Positions 1 through 8,616 are shown, counted from the stretch's first letter. The stretch: DNA of 64,000 bases from Thiocapsa rosea (GCF_003634315.1 NZ_RBXL01000001.1:5064501-5128500), one strand, 5' to 3'. Translations and numbers: made by a program. Notes: generated by a model not told the origin, from the letters alone.

Positions 1-49
1 AGTGAGGAGGAGTTTGGTCATGCGACCTAACGTCATGCTCAGCCGTCGG

Positions 50-76
50 AAAAAGCAGAGCGAAGCGGCGCTTTTT
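50..76. terminator. Candidate bidirectional terminator
   Basis: AAAAAGC at 50-56 is mirrored by GCTTTTT at 70-76 around a GC-rich loop. The A-run and T-run flanks would let it end transcription in either direction. It lies just beyond the stop codon of the leftward KAP NTPase gene. The stem is only 7 bp and mostly A:T, so this is a weak call. Confidence 0.35.
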
Positions 77-106
77 GTGATCGGCTGGGGCTTCTTGTTG
101 GCTGCA

Positions 107-1414
107 TTAACCCCATTGTGATATTTGCTCAATCTTGTCGTATATTTGCCCGAATCTATTGGAGCTATGGTGCCCCCAACCACTTCGCCAATGGCCTAAA
201 TCTCTAGGGACCATACTTTCATTTGCGTCAACCAGCCCGGCACGTTTATATACATCCTCGGCAGACTCCCCTTCTTTCGTTCTCAGACCTCCACCAGTAA
301 AGAAAAGAGAGAACCACCAATCGAGGTGTGAGTCGCCCATAGTACGTTTTAGAAAACCAACTGCATCGACTGGTTCCAGTTGCTTTTTGCCCAACGAGTG
401 AAATACGTCAGGTGCGCCTACCCTAAATGCGGCCATTGTGACTGATCCCACTCCGAGACACCAAAGTAACCGGCCTTTATTATCTTCGGATGTCTCAAAC
501 ATATGACCAAGCGTTCGAAATACTTCCTGTAACTGCCGAGGTGTTAGTCTTAACGCACCGAAAAGTTCCACCAAGTCTTCAAAACGTTCCTTATCAAGGC
601 CCATGAAACAGATCCTTGACCCCTCACGCACCAGATAATATGTAACGTATTCTTCCGCTAACTTCACGTACCCCCTGGTAGATATTGGTGGCAACGTTAC
701 TTCTCTATGCACGAATTTTCTGTAATATTCTTCAAAATCCAAATCATTACCAAATGCCGTCTTTGCGGAATTTTCAAGTTGCTGGCGATCAGCGGAAAGT
801 ATAAAAATCGCTCCTTTTATGTCGAAAATATGCTTTATTGTTTCTAAATAAGATATGGCGTAGTCCGGTCTACACCTATCTAATTCATCTACAATAAACA
901 AAGCTCTTGGGCTTGAGGAAGCAACTAGTCCACGGATGGCTTCCTTAAGGGATTTCATTGCCGCTCTTCTTCCTTCATAGATGGAAAAAGCATCCATCGG
1001 GACTCGTTCGTTTTCAAGACGCTCAACTTTTTTTTTCTCCGCTACCTCCCCTGCTGCGGCAGGGTCTATCCCGATAAATTTGTGTACAAGCTGAGAACCG
1101 ATTGCGGTTGCAAACCATCCAGAATCTCTCGCTGCTTCTATTAAGTCATCTGGGGCCTCCCCTTTCATCTGAACAGCTTTAGCTAAAGCAGAAACTACAG
1201 CAAACAAAGGATCACCGTTGTAATCGCTCTCCCAAGCATTCAACGAAACGACGAGAGGCTTGTCTTCCACCTCTTCTAGATAGGAACTCCACATCTTTAG
1301 AAATGTAGATTTCCCAGATCCGAACTTTGAACTCAAAGCAATAACTAAGCCGCCTTCTACAAAATTATGCTCTGTATCTATGAATTTTCCAAGCCGCTGG
1401 GAGAAATCGCGCAA
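107..1414 (-). CDS. KAP family P-loop NTPase
   Basis: Predicted ATPase of the KAP (Kidins220/ARMS-PifA) group of STAND-like NTPases; prokaryotic members are often membrane-associated or tied to phage and plasmid exclusion. Seen: a Walker A motif GSGKST at residues 32-37, and a Walker B with KAP-style extension ALFIVDELDR at 171-180, followed by CRPDY and later FILSADR. No transmembrane segment is evident, unlike many KAP proteins. The start used is TTG. The frame stays open upstream for about 20 codons to a TGA but offers no ATG or GTG there, so the N-terminus may be clipped or begin at an unusual codon. The gene is visibly AT-richer than its neighbours, which suggests separate acquisition. 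It stands alone, with no partner gene in the window. The family call is secure; a defence role is inference. Confidence 0.8.
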   Translation of the reverse strand: MRDFSQRLGKFIDTEHNFVEGGLVIALSSKFGSGKSTFLKMWSSYLEEVEDKPLVVSLNAWESDYNGDPLFAVVSALAKAVQMKGEAPDDLIEAARDSGWFATAIGSQLVHKFIGIDPAAAGEVAEKKKVERLENERVPMDAFSIYEGRRAAMKSLKEAIRGLVASSSPRALFIVDELDRCRPDYAISYLETIKHIFDIKGAIFILSADRQQLENSAKTAFGNDLDFEEYYRKFVHREVTLPPISTRGYVKLAEEYVTYYLVREGSRICFMGLDKERFEDLVELFGALRLTPRQLQEVFRTLGHMFETSEDNKGRLLWCLGVGSVTMAAFRVGAPDVFHSLGKKQLEPVDAVGFLKRTMGDSHLDWWFSLFFTGGGLRTKEGESAEDVYKRAGLVDANESMVPRDLGHWRSGWGHHSSNRFGQIYDKIEQISQWG

Positions 1415-1607
1415 ATCTAGGAGATCATCTTCAAATGTCGATATGTTCGTAATGATTATGAGGCAACGTGATCTGGGTCATACGCATCGTTTCGCGTGCA
1501 AGATCTCATGCAGGGCATGCCAACTCGCGACACCCTCGGCATGATGCAGCAAGGCAAGATTCTGCCATACCGTGTGCGGATAACATAGCACGGGATCCCA
1601 AGGGGTT

Positions 1608-1701
1608 CTGACGTCAGGTCGGAGCGAAGGGTCCCGCCGCCTAGCGCCCGGAGCCTGGAACCTGGGACCCAGCGCCTGGAACCGAGAATTTGACGTCAAA
1701 T
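1608..1701. promoter_or_regulatory. TGACGTCA palindromes (candidate operators)
   Basis: CTGACGTCAG (1608-1617) and ATTTGACGTCAAAT (1688-1701) are perfect palindromes sharing the core TGACGTCA. A half-related TGACGTC lies at 1785-1791. The 14-bp palindrome recurs exactly at 7248-7261 inside another gene of the same element. Dyads of this kind are typical sites for dimeric regulators; the cognate protein is unknown. Confidence 0.4.
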
Positions 1702-1873
1702 CATGGTCTGGGCGGTGATGAGAGAGTATCCGATGCTGGGGTCGGCGATGAAAGTCACCCAAATTGGGCGCCCGAGGGGGCGTCTGACGTCGCTTCGCCC
1801 TATCCGGGTGGCCGGAACGGGACTCTTGGAGCCAAGTGACTTGAGCATCCCCGGAGTGCCGGGGCGGATGCGG

Positions 1874-2011
1874 GGTGGATTGTGGTGGATTGTACAAGCC
1901 ACCCTCCCACCCACGCCGCCGGAAGAGACGATATTTTCGAGACTGAAGGAAAAAAGAGTTTTCTGGAAATCTGGGTTAGCAGGGTGGATTCAGAATCCAC
2001 CCTAATCCACC
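1874..2011. repeat. GGTGGATT motif cluster (iteron-like)
   Basis: GGTGGATT occurs at 1874-1881, 1884-1891 and 1983-1990. Its complement AATCCACC follows at 1994-2001 and 2004-2011. The third and fourth copies form a perfect 10-bp stem with a 3-nt loop (1981-2003). Short repeats near a replication primase can serve as initiator sites; here that is inference. Confidence 0.45.
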
Positions 2012-2117
2012 CTGGGGGTTACCCTCCGGCTGGGCGAAGGGGAAGAAGGTCGAGGAGGATAAGGAGCTACGCGCTGCGGCCTGGGGCATGGAAGCCCTGG
2101 AGCAGCACATGAGCCCA

Positions 2118-2146
2118 TGCGCCTCGTGAGGCGCAGGGGTTTTCTT
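2118..2146 (+). terminator. Rho-independent terminator
   Basis: TGCGCCTC (2118-2125) pairs perfectly with GAGGCGCA (2128-2135) across a 2-nt gap and is followed by GGGGTTTTCTT. It would end rightward transcription, yet no intact rightward gene lies before it. An open frame of about 40 codons ends inside the stem and may be what remains of the gene it served. Confidence 0.6.
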
Positions 2147-2171
2147 ATGTGATTGATGGCGGGAACGAGTC

Positions 2172-2514
2172 TGGTCCAGTTGGTCCAGCCGGTCCAGGCA
2201 AAATCCAAAAAAGTATTTCAGAGAGCGTTCAGTGCTTAGCGCTACTCTACTGAACTCTATAAAAAACTTTTTCAAAAAGAGTGGACTAGGTGGACTAACT
2301 GGACCGGCCTTTATTTACAATGGGTTACGATCTATTTTCCGTGGACCAACCAACCCGAAAGTTGGACTGGTCCACCGAAAAGGTGGACCGATCCATCAAA
2401 AGGCTAGTGTACTCGCGCTTCCGCCCCCTGCCGGACCTGCTCCTGCCGTGAAAACATGGACCTGGTCCAATCCGGTCCAGCTTTGGGCCATAAGTCCTGG
2501 ACCAAACTCTCATC
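2172..2514. repeat. TGGWCCA motif cluster
   Basis: TGGTCCA, CGGTCCA, TGGACC and TGGACT variants recur at 2172, 2181, 2190, 2282, 2291, 2300, 2342, 2363, 2368, 2384, 2457, 2463, 2473 and 2508. The first ten lie in non-coding DNA beyond the primase stop codon; the last four lie inside its 3' end. The motif is self-complementary apart from its central base, so both orientations read alike. The first three copies sit exactly 9 bp apart. The density looks purposeful, for example a multi-site protein-binding region, but no function can be assigned. Confidence 0.5.
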
Positions 2515-5076
2515 GGCCGGGGTCTCATCCTCGTCGCCATCCCAGGGCCAAGGCATCTTCGTCGCACTCTCGAACGCGGCTCGGCACGCGCCGAGAGCCG
2601 GAATGGTCAAGACCCGTGGACGGTTTGGATTTACCGATGCGCTTAGGCGTGTCTCGCCGACATCACCCAGTTTCTTCAGCTTCTGGATCAGGCTGGACAA
2701 GTTCTCGGAATGTCGCTTGCTGTTCTGGCGGCACCATTGCAGGTACGCGTCATGCAGCGTTTGCTTGGGCAAAAGGACCTGTCCATTGTTCCAGTTTCTG
2801 GCGAGGTCCATCGGAAGGTTGTGACTGCCGGCCACCCAGGCTCCATCGACTGCGGGCGAGACTCCGGTCAGTAGGATCTCCCCGGTTTGCAGACAGTGGA
2901 GCCACCACTGAGTAACCGATTCGAAACCGCGTACCTTCGCGTCCCGCTTGGTCCGTTGATCAAGGCCCATGTCCGGAAGGACTCTCGGGTTGAAATCGCC
3001 GATGTCGAGTTTCAGCAGATAATCGATAAACGCTTCCTGTCCTCCGTTGTCGATGTACTCGGCCAGTCTCTTGAAATAGGCCATGTCGTCCTTGCGGCGC
3101 TCGCTTGCGTCCAAGATCAAGAAGCGCCTGTCATCGAAACCAACCGGCGCGACCCAATCGTTGTTGGAAGCCATGATCAGGTGCACACAGCTCGGGACGC
3201 GGTATTTCGGGACGTACTTCCGCTCAACCGGCAGCTCCTCATCGGTGATGAGGCTCTTGAGGACGCCCTCCTGGTCCTTGCTGCCGCCCCAGACAGCCTC
3301 GTTGGCGAACACCAGGACCGAGGTCCCAAGGTGGTCGTTGAATTTGCCGACGAGATCCTCGGATTTGACCGCGACAGTGGCATGATTACCGAACGCGCGG
3401 ACAAGGATGTCGATGATGATGTTCTTCCCTGTCCCTTCTCCGGACTTCAGAACGATGACCGTATGGCCGCGCTCCTGCGGTTTCTGGAACATCCGCGCCA
3501 GCCAGAACATCACGTATTGATACGCCACCTCGTTATTGCTGCACCAGACCTCCCGAATGTGATCCAGGATCAGCTGACACTCACCCGGTTGCGGCACCAA
3601 CGCCAACCCCTGGTAGAGGTTGAGCGTTTTAGCGTCGGGTAGAGCCACCTTTCCGGCAACGAGCCCCGCTACCGGCTTGAACACCAACTGGTCATAGGTG
3701 CGTCGCAGGGGCGACTTCAGCCATGTGTCGACCAGCGGCTTGTACTCGACATGCTCACTCTCCCCTTTTTTGGTCACGACAGGCAGCGTCTCCGGCTGGT
3801 GCTTGAGCTTGATATCGCCGGGCCGGCTGAACTGGGTGGTCATCCGTCCGGTGTTCTCGTCCAACTCCCGATAGACGACGAGCGCCTGACCCATCACCAT
3901 GACGACCGCGTACCGCTTCCCGAAGTCCTCGACCATGCGCTGCTCCTGCTGCTTGACCAGCGGGCGCAGATCCGGATGCTGGCCGATCTCGCCTTGCCAG
4001 CCGGCTTCTCGTGCCATGTGGAACAGGGTTCCGAGTGTCACCCCGCCGCCTTGGGCGAAGGTGTCCCAGCGATAGCGACACTCTCCGTTGCGATAGTCAC
4101 GACCTTTCTCGCTCCAGGTATCCCAGATCTCAAATGCCTCAGCTCCGGAGCCCGTGCTGTGCAGGGCCATGCCGACTTTGAGCCATTCCCCGTACGGCAT
4201 GTCCGGGCTCAGCGCGGCGAGTGCCGATGCAATTTCAGCCGGGTTCAAGAGCGGCGTTCCCGGCGCCGGTAGCGTCCCCAGATTCGTCTCGGTCCTGCGT
4301 TCGGCGGGCGGGAGATGCCTCTTGATCTCCGACCACGCACTCGGCGGTGCCCCCGATGTGGCAACGACCTTGACGAGGTGCGGACGGGCGCGGTCCTTCA
4401 TATGGTAGAAGCCCGGTAGGCGGAGCACACGACTGACGTCTTTGGCGTTCGGGTCCGAACCGTAGTCATCGACGAGACGCTGTTGTACAGCATCGAACTC
4501 ATCGAGCGGTGCCTCGTCCACCAGAATGTAACGGTGGTACTTGCCTGGACTCGACTCCACGGTGATATGAGGCTCGACTGGAAGCGCCGGTTCATCGCCG
4601 TGGTCCGCTTCCTGCCAAAGTGTACGAACGCGGATGATATTGTCCTTCTTGCGACCCTTGAGGTCAGTCTCGTTGACGGTGACGAAGATGCCTGCGCCCC
4701 GCAGGTTACTCCGGGCGAGCGTCTCCCAGTGCTCGTCCAGCGTGCCATGGAGAACGCTCGCCATCGCCGGATCGCGGCGTTTCTTATCATCGTCGAAGAT
4801 CTGGAACGTGAAGGCTTCCGCATCTTCATCCAGCGTGGTCAGAAACGATTCGGCCTCATTCCTGTTCGGCTCCGCGTGGGTATCCCGTTGTTGATCGTGA
4901 TCGTGGAAATTGGATTCTTTGTGCTCGGTATCTAAGGAGGTTGACGAGCGGGCGCTCATCGTCCCACCTTCCTGATCGTGGTATAATTGGCTGTGAACAT
5001 TTGCTTTTCTCCTGGTCGCCTCCCCGGCGACCTCATTTTGTTGGGTTTCCCCTTTCATTGTGTCGATTGTGCTCAT
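2404..5076 (-). CDS. Plasmid/satellite primase-helicase
   Basis: An 890-residue replication protein of the kind carried by satellites and integrative plasmids. Domains in order: a disordered acidic N-terminus (about 1-90); a RepB-like archaeo-eukaryotic primase fold (about 100-250) with HRYILVD and VLRLPGFYHMK; a PriCT_2 region (about 270-350) with YGEWLKVGMALHSTG; and a DUF5906/D5-like superfamily 3 helicase with Walker A SGEGTGKN near residue 548, VLVFANEA, and the sensor-like IMASNNDW. The chosen ATG overlaps the stop of the upstream gene as TGATG, which favours it over a longer frame beginning 23 codons earlier. Last gene of an AlpA-small protein-primase operon. Its 3' end contains four TGGWCCA motifs. 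It probably primes and unwinds the element's DNA; no separate initiator is seen. Confidence 0.85.
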   Translation of the reverse strand: MSTIDTMKGETQQNEVAGEATRRKANVHSQLYHDQEGGTMSARSSTSLDTEHKESNFHDHDQQRDTHAEPNRNEAESFLTTLDEDAEAFTFQIFDDDKKRRDPAMASVLHGTLDEHWETLARSNLRGAGIFVTVNETDLKGRKKDNIIRVRTLWQEADHGDEPALPVEPHITVESSPGKYHRYILVDEAPLDEFDAVQQRLVDDYGSDPNAKDVSRVLRLPGFYHMKDRARPHLVKVVATSGAPPSAWSEIKRHLPPAERRTETNLGTLPAPGTPLLNPAEIASALAALSPDMPYGEWLKVGMALHSTGSGAEAFEIWDTWSEKGRDYRNGECRYRWDTFAQGGGVTLGTLFHMAREAGWQGEIGQHPDLRPLVKQQEQRMVEDFGKRYAVVMVMGQALVVYRELDENTGRMTTQFSRPGDIKLKHQPETLPVVTKKGESEHVEYKPLVDTWLKSPLRRTYDQLVFKPVAGLVAGKVALPDAKTLNLYQGLALVPQPGECQLILDHIREVWCSNNEVAYQYVMFWLARMFQKPQERGHTVIVLKSGEGTGKNIIIDILVRAFGNHATVAVKSEDLVGKFNDHLGTSVLVFANEAVWGGSKDQEGVLKSLITDEELPVERKYVPKYRVPSCVHLIMASNNDWVAPVGFDDRRFLILDASERRKDDMAYFKRLAEYIDNGGQEAFIDYLLKLDIGDFNPRVLPDMGLDQRTKRDAKVRGFESVTQWWLHCLQTGEILLTGVSPAVDGAWVAGSHNLPMDLARNWNNGQVLLPKQTLHDAYLQWCRQNSKRHSENLSSLIQKLKKLGDVGETRLSASVNPNRPRVLTIPALGACRAAFESATKMPWPWDGDEDETPADESLVQDLWPKAGPDWTRSMFSRQEQVRQGAEARVH

Positions 5077-5288
5077 CAGTCCACCTTCAAACCGGAGATG
5101 AGCGGATAGCGGATTACTCCCCAGTCCGGATCCTTGTGGACGCAAACGGGGGTGTCTCCGTATGCCTCGATCTCGCGAGGATACGGTGGACGTATGCGCT
5201 CTCTGACTCTCGGGTTCTGTTTGAACCAGAGCCGGTCTTGCAACTCGACTTCATCGGTGATGACTTTGGGTTGGCGTCTCCTGGGCAT
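5076..5288 (-). CDS. Small uncharacterised protein in the primase operon
   Basis: A 70-residue basic protein (MPRRRQPKV...) that I do not recognise. It has no membrane segment. Both junctions are translationally coupled: its ATG overlaps the stop of the AlpA-like gene as TGATG, and its own stop overlaps the primase start in the same way. The coupling shows the frame is real and suggests it works with the regulator or the primase, for example as an accessory DNA-binding or copy-control factor. That role is inference from position only. Confidence 0.65.
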   Translation of the reverse strand: MPRRRQPKVITDEVELQDRLWFKQNPRVRERIRPPYPREIEAYGDTPVCVHKDPDWGVIRYPLISGLKVD

Positions 5289-5494
5289 CACACGCCCTCC
5301 CGACAAACCAACCCTGCCGCTCGCTGTTTTGCGAGCCAGGCTTGTTCATCTTCGACGAGAATGCGCGTCGAGCCACCGACCTTGATGGCCGGCGGCATGC
5401 GACCGACTTTCGTGTTGCGGTAATAGGTGGCGCGGTTGATGCAGTACTTCGTACAGAAGTCTGCGATGGTTAGCGCGGATTGTTGTTGGGTCAT
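5288..5494 (-). CDS. AlpA/MerR-type helix-turn-helix regulator (excisionase-like)
   Basis: A 68-residue DNA-binding protein of the AlpA/HTH_17 type. AlpA of P4-like elements acts as a transcription factor that promotes integrase expression and excision. Seen: a helix-turn-helix region with INRATYYR followed by a winged segment GRMPPAIKVGGSTRI, then EDEQAWLAKQRAAG, the usual C-terminal helix of this family. The ATG at 5494 has a ribosome-binding sequence (AAGGTG) at good spacing, so the 20-codon longer frame is not preferred. First gene of a coupled operon with the small protein and the primase. The octamer array lies about 180 bp upstream. Confidence 0.8.
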   Translation of the reverse strand: MTQQQSALTIADFCTKYCINRATYYRNTKVGRMPPAIKVGGSTRILVEDEQAWLAKQRAAGLVCREGV

Positions 5495-5674
5495 TTGACA
5501 CCTTCGATAAAAGTTTCGACGGTGCCTTGTCAGGGCATACAGTGCAGTGGCCAAACTGCGTGAGGTGCTTCGGCCGCTAGCGAACGGTCCGGAGGATAGA
5601 TCAGCCTCTTGCGGACTCCCCGAGTGATCAAGCTCGGATCAATGTCCCATATGCATGAAAGCGATTTGACGAAA

Positions 5675-5880
5675 CTGGAGAGCTGGAGAGCTGGAGAGCT
5701 GGAGAGCTGGAGAGCTGGAGAGCTGGAGAGCTGGAGAGCTGGAGAGCTGGAGAGCTGGAGAGCTGGAGAGCTGGAGAGCTGGAGAGCTGGAGAGCTGGAG
5801 AGCTGGAGAGCTGGAGAGCTGGAGAGCTGGAGAGCTGGAGAGCTGGAGAGCTGGAGAGCTGGAGAGCTGGAGAGCTGGAG
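5675..5880. repeat. (CTGGAGAG)n octamer tandem array, about 26 copies
   Basis: A perfect or nearly perfect 8-bp tandem repeat runs for 206 bp, about 25.75 copies. Because 8 is not a multiple of 3, each reading frame cycles through 24 bp (8 codons), and none of the six frames meets a stop inside it. It lies upstream of the AlpA operon. Perfect homogeneity points to recent slippage expansion, so copy number should vary between isolates. I found no gene that convincingly uses it. Confidence 0.95.
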
Positions 5881-6116
5881 GTGTGAGGAGCTACGATGCT
5901 GGGGACTCTGGGGAGGGGGTTGCCCTCGTTCTCGGTTCGTCGTTACCCGGAACCCTGCTGCTGGAAGAGAGGCTTCGGCGCAGGCTGCGAAGCATTGAGG
6001 TATCATACCATAAAACAGGGGGCATGCAATAGCTTTCAACAGGTTGTCGCCCATCTCGAAGGTGGCTTATCCGCGGATTCCGGGCGTCCCTGGTCATGCG
6101 GATTCCCAAGAAACAA

Positions 6117-6149
6117 GCCCCTGGAGGCGTTGTAGACACCTCCAGGGGC
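6117..6149 (-). terminator. Rho-independent terminator
   Basis: GCCCCTGGAGG (6117-6127) pairs with CCTCCAGGGGC (6139-6149), an 11-bp perfect stem. On the minus strand the stem is followed by TTGTTTCTT. It sits just beyond the stop of the leftward gene ending at 6159. Confidence 0.7.
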
Positions 6150-6158
6150 ACGGGGCCT

Positions 6159-7403
6159 TTACTTGAGCGGGCCGTTGGCGTTGGGAAACTGACTCTCGAA
6201 ATCCGCCATATTGTCCAACCCATCCATGATGTCTAAGGCCAGCCTGCGAATCGCGCGATTTCCGCCCCTCGAAAGCTGTTCCAGACGCTTTCTCGCGGCC
6301 TTATCATCCGGATTCTCGACGACAAGTCTTGCCTGCTCCCAGGGATAGAAGGGTTGAGCAACTTCATCGAGCGCTAAACGTGTGGGAACGCCATTAGCAG
6401 AGCACCACTCCTTAATGCTTGTGCAGGTAATTTCCTGCACCCCGAGTAGCGCCGTCAGTGCCGTGGCATCAGGATCTTCACCGGGGAGTTTCGGTTCGGG
6501 ATCACCCTTCTTGGTTTTGCCCTTTGACAATGTTTCCGCAGCCCGCTCCAGCATCCGCACCTCATCAAGAGTGGCATTCGTGAGGTCAGCTTGTGTCTCA
6601 ACTAGGCTCCGCTCAATAAACTCTTTCGTGTCCTTCAACAAGAACTCGCCGACGGACGTTTCGTTCTTGCGATAGTCAATGGTTCCCCCGAAACTCCCTG
6701 CCATCGCCCGTGTAGCCTGAAGCACCGCCGATACATCGCTTGTTCGCGGAATCGACACGGTCACGTCCATATAGTCCGCACTTTCGGACTTCGCTTGTCG
6801 TCCTCCAACCGTCTTGGTCTGGCCTGATACCAGCGCCTTAGCCTGGCTCAACGTGGTGTCGGGTGAAATATCTCCGCTGTCGATTGCCTCCCGAACATGC
6901 GAATCGTCCAGCCTGGACAGATAATAAAGCGTGTTCAGTGCCTTCGGTAAGCTGTTCCAGCAGGCGCGATCACTGAGAACGCGATGCTCGGAAATCCTGA
7001 CGAAATTGCCGGCTTGACTGGAGCTGAACGGGAGCTGACGCACGAGTTGCTCGTAGGTCGTTCCCAGCTCATCCTTGGCCCGTTTGAGGAGCTTTCCAAC
7101 CTCGATGATGTCCTGAATCGTCTTATGCCAGGCCCCCTCGATTTGAGATACCCACTCGGCAACATCGGCTCCTGCGCGTCCGCTGGTCGAAACATCGGAC
7201 GTCGCAGAGACCGGCGCGGTTGCCTCTGGGGTAATCTCGGCCAGCCGATTTGACGTCAAATCGCTCGTTTCGAGACCGTCGCCGGAGCGAGAATCCGTCT
7301 TTCCCGCAAGGCTAAGGTTCGGCGACTTGCGATGCGACTGGGTTTCCTCCTCGTGCAGATCATCGGGCGTTTCGTGAGAGAGCAAAGTAGGTGCGGTTGC
7401 CAT
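6159..7403 (-). CDS. DUF3102-like uncharacterised protein
   Basis: A 414-residue soluble protein. The N-terminal ~75 residues are polar and low in complexity. Residues about 80-165 (EGAWHKTIQDIIEVGKLLKR, then AKDELG and SSSQAGNFVRISEHRVL) resemble the DUF3102 helical region found in phage and plasmid proteins, where it precedes ParB/KorB-like or DNA-binding segments. The remainder is helical without recognisable catalytic motifs. Start ATG at 7403. A perfect palindrome, GATTTGACGTCAAATC, lies within the coding region at 7247-7262. A strong terminator follows the stop. It may be an element-encoded DNA-binding or partition-like protein; this is low-confidence inference. Confidence 0.6.
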   Translation of the reverse strand: MATAPTLLSHETPDDLHEEETQSHRKSPNLSLAGKTDSRSGDGLETSDLTSNRLAEITPEATAPVSATSDVSTSGRAGADVAEWVSQIEGAWHKTIQDIIEVGKLLKRAKDELGTTYEQLVRQLPFSSSQAGNFVRISEHRVLSDRACWNSLPKALNTLYYLSRLDDSHVREAIDSGDISPDTTLSQAKALVSGQTKTVGGRQAKSESADYMDVTVSIPRTSDVSAVLQATRAMAGSFGGTIDYRKNETSVGEFLLKDTKEFIERSLVETQADLTNATLDEVRMLERAAETLSKGKTKKGDPEPKLPGEDPDATALTALLGVQEITCTSIKEWCSANGVPTRLALDEVAQPFYPWEQARLVVENPDDKAARKRLEQLSRGGNRAIRRLALDIMDGLDNMADFESQFPNANGPLK

Positions 7404-7647
7404 CGGTAGAGGTCTCGCTTGTGCCAGGCGCCCTGTGCGCTTGGCTTCGGCGTTGATCTTGGTGTGGCGAATTATGCGAAAAAAGACTAAGCACTGACTG
7501 CCGAGATGGCGTGAAAAACCATAAAAACCAGTCTCTTATGAATCCGCGGTCAGTTGGGGCGATTCTTGATTTAGCTGCGGTCCGACAGAAATATGTTTTA
7601 TATCTAGGGGTTAGATGTCCCACATCCGGCGATTTCTTTTCGCCAGA

Positions 7648-8391
7648 CTATTTTCTGCCCGGCTTCATATTTTTCACGATCGTGCCGACGCTGCGTACCC
7701 GCCCAATCTTGTGGGGATCATCGTCGAAGCGCTTCCGCTCCAATTTATGTATCTGCTCGGATATCCAGGAATCTGTTTGTTCGGGATTTTCTTTCTTCAG
7801 CTTTACGTAATCATCTTGCCATCGCCGATACCGTTTGTGCGTGGTCGATTTCTGGTGTTCGCGCGGGGTTTTCCCTGGCGTCGTCTTTTTTGCGCGAGCT
7901 GGCTTGCCCGAATCTATACACTCGTCGATCAAACCGTTGAGCTCGGAGCTGTCGGGCCGCTGCCACCAAAGCGTCCTGGGTCGGGCTTGCGCCGCTTCGC
8001 GACCGAAGGTGTCGACGTCGAACTGAGTAACCGCATCGACAAGCTCGTCGGTGAAGACAATCATCCAAGTCGGGAGTCGTTTCAGTTGCGCCTCAGCCGT
8101 TTCGTCGGTCGCGCCCCCACCCGCGAACGACGCCAGCATCGTCTGGAAATACTCCGTAGCAACCAGCCTGTTCAAAGGTTCCAGAGCTTTCGGATCATCC
8201 TGGGCCCCTCGCGCTGTTGGTGATTTGTCATACACGTTCAGGTAGGCTCGACGGGTTTCCGGTCCTCGGGCGAGCATGGTCAAGAAGATCTCGAAAGGCA
8301 TTCGGGTGACAAGCCAGGCAAAGCGAAGTGGCACAGGTTGGCCTGGCCGCCCCAAAGCCTCTACGGTGAAAGTGGGCGGAAACTTGAACAT
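7648..8391 (-). CDS. Uncharacterised element-encoded protein
   Basis: A 247-residue protein I do not recognise. The first 145 residues look like a compact mixed domain (MFKFPPTFTVEALGRPG, FEIFLTMLARGPETRR). The last ~90 residues are highly basic (KKTTPGKTPREHQK, KLERKRFDDDPHKIGRVR) and probably contact nucleic acid. No membrane segment or signal peptide. ATG at 8391. It shares its strand with the DUF3102-like gene, 244 bp away. Confidence 0.55.
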   Translation of the reverse strand: MFKFPPTFTVEALGRPGQPVPLRFAWLVTRMPFEIFLTMLARGPETRRAYLNVYDKSPTARGAQDDPKALEPLNRLVATEYFQTMLASFAGGGATDETAEAQLKRLPTWMIVFTDELVDAVTQFDVDTFGREAAQARPRTLWWQRPDSSELNGLIDECIDSGKPARAKKTTPGKTPREHQKSTTHKRYRRWQDDYVKLKKENPEQTDSWISEQIHKLERKRFDDDPHKIGRVRSVGTIVKNMKPGRK

Positions 8392-8573
8392 AGCTCGGGC
8401 GCGGCAGATAGGTCCGTTCGTTGGTGCAGACCGTAGTATGCACGATCAGCGGAACGGCGTTGAGGCTGGCAAGGCCCTAAACCGGGATCGGTGAAACCGA
8501 GTGTCGAGAGCGGAAATGCAGTCTCGGATCGTCGCGGCCAATCGCAGCGAGGATGGCGGGTTGTATGGCGGGT

Positions 8574-8602
8574 AGAAAGAAAAAACGCGCTCCAAGGCGC
8601 GT
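8574..8602 (-). terminator. Rho-independent terminator (leftward)
   Basis: ACGCGC (8585-8590) pairs with GCGCGT (8597-8602). Read leftward, the stem is followed by a run of T residues (complement of 8574-8584). It would block transcription entering from the integrase side. Confidence 0.55.
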
Positions 8603-8616
8603 CATTGCTGGGTTTG

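Larger units (their letters stand above)
1415..2403. other. Non-coding region with dense repeats and palindromes
   Basis: No convincing gene was found in this nearly 1 kb. It holds TGACGTCA-type palindromes (1608-1701, with a partial copy at 1785), a cluster of GGTGGATT motifs in both orientations (1874-2011), a rightward terminator (2118-2146) and most of a TGGWCCA motif cluster (2172 onward). A short rightward frame of about 40 codons ends at 2129, just inside the terminator stem, and may be the tail of a lost gene. The arrangement resembles a control or replication region next to the primase gene. Confidence 0.6.

Noticed and set aside
5530-6054. Open frames running through the octamer array as repetitive proteins
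   Set aside because: All six frames are open because the unit has no stop in any register; there is no ribosome site, start context or homologous protein to support translation.
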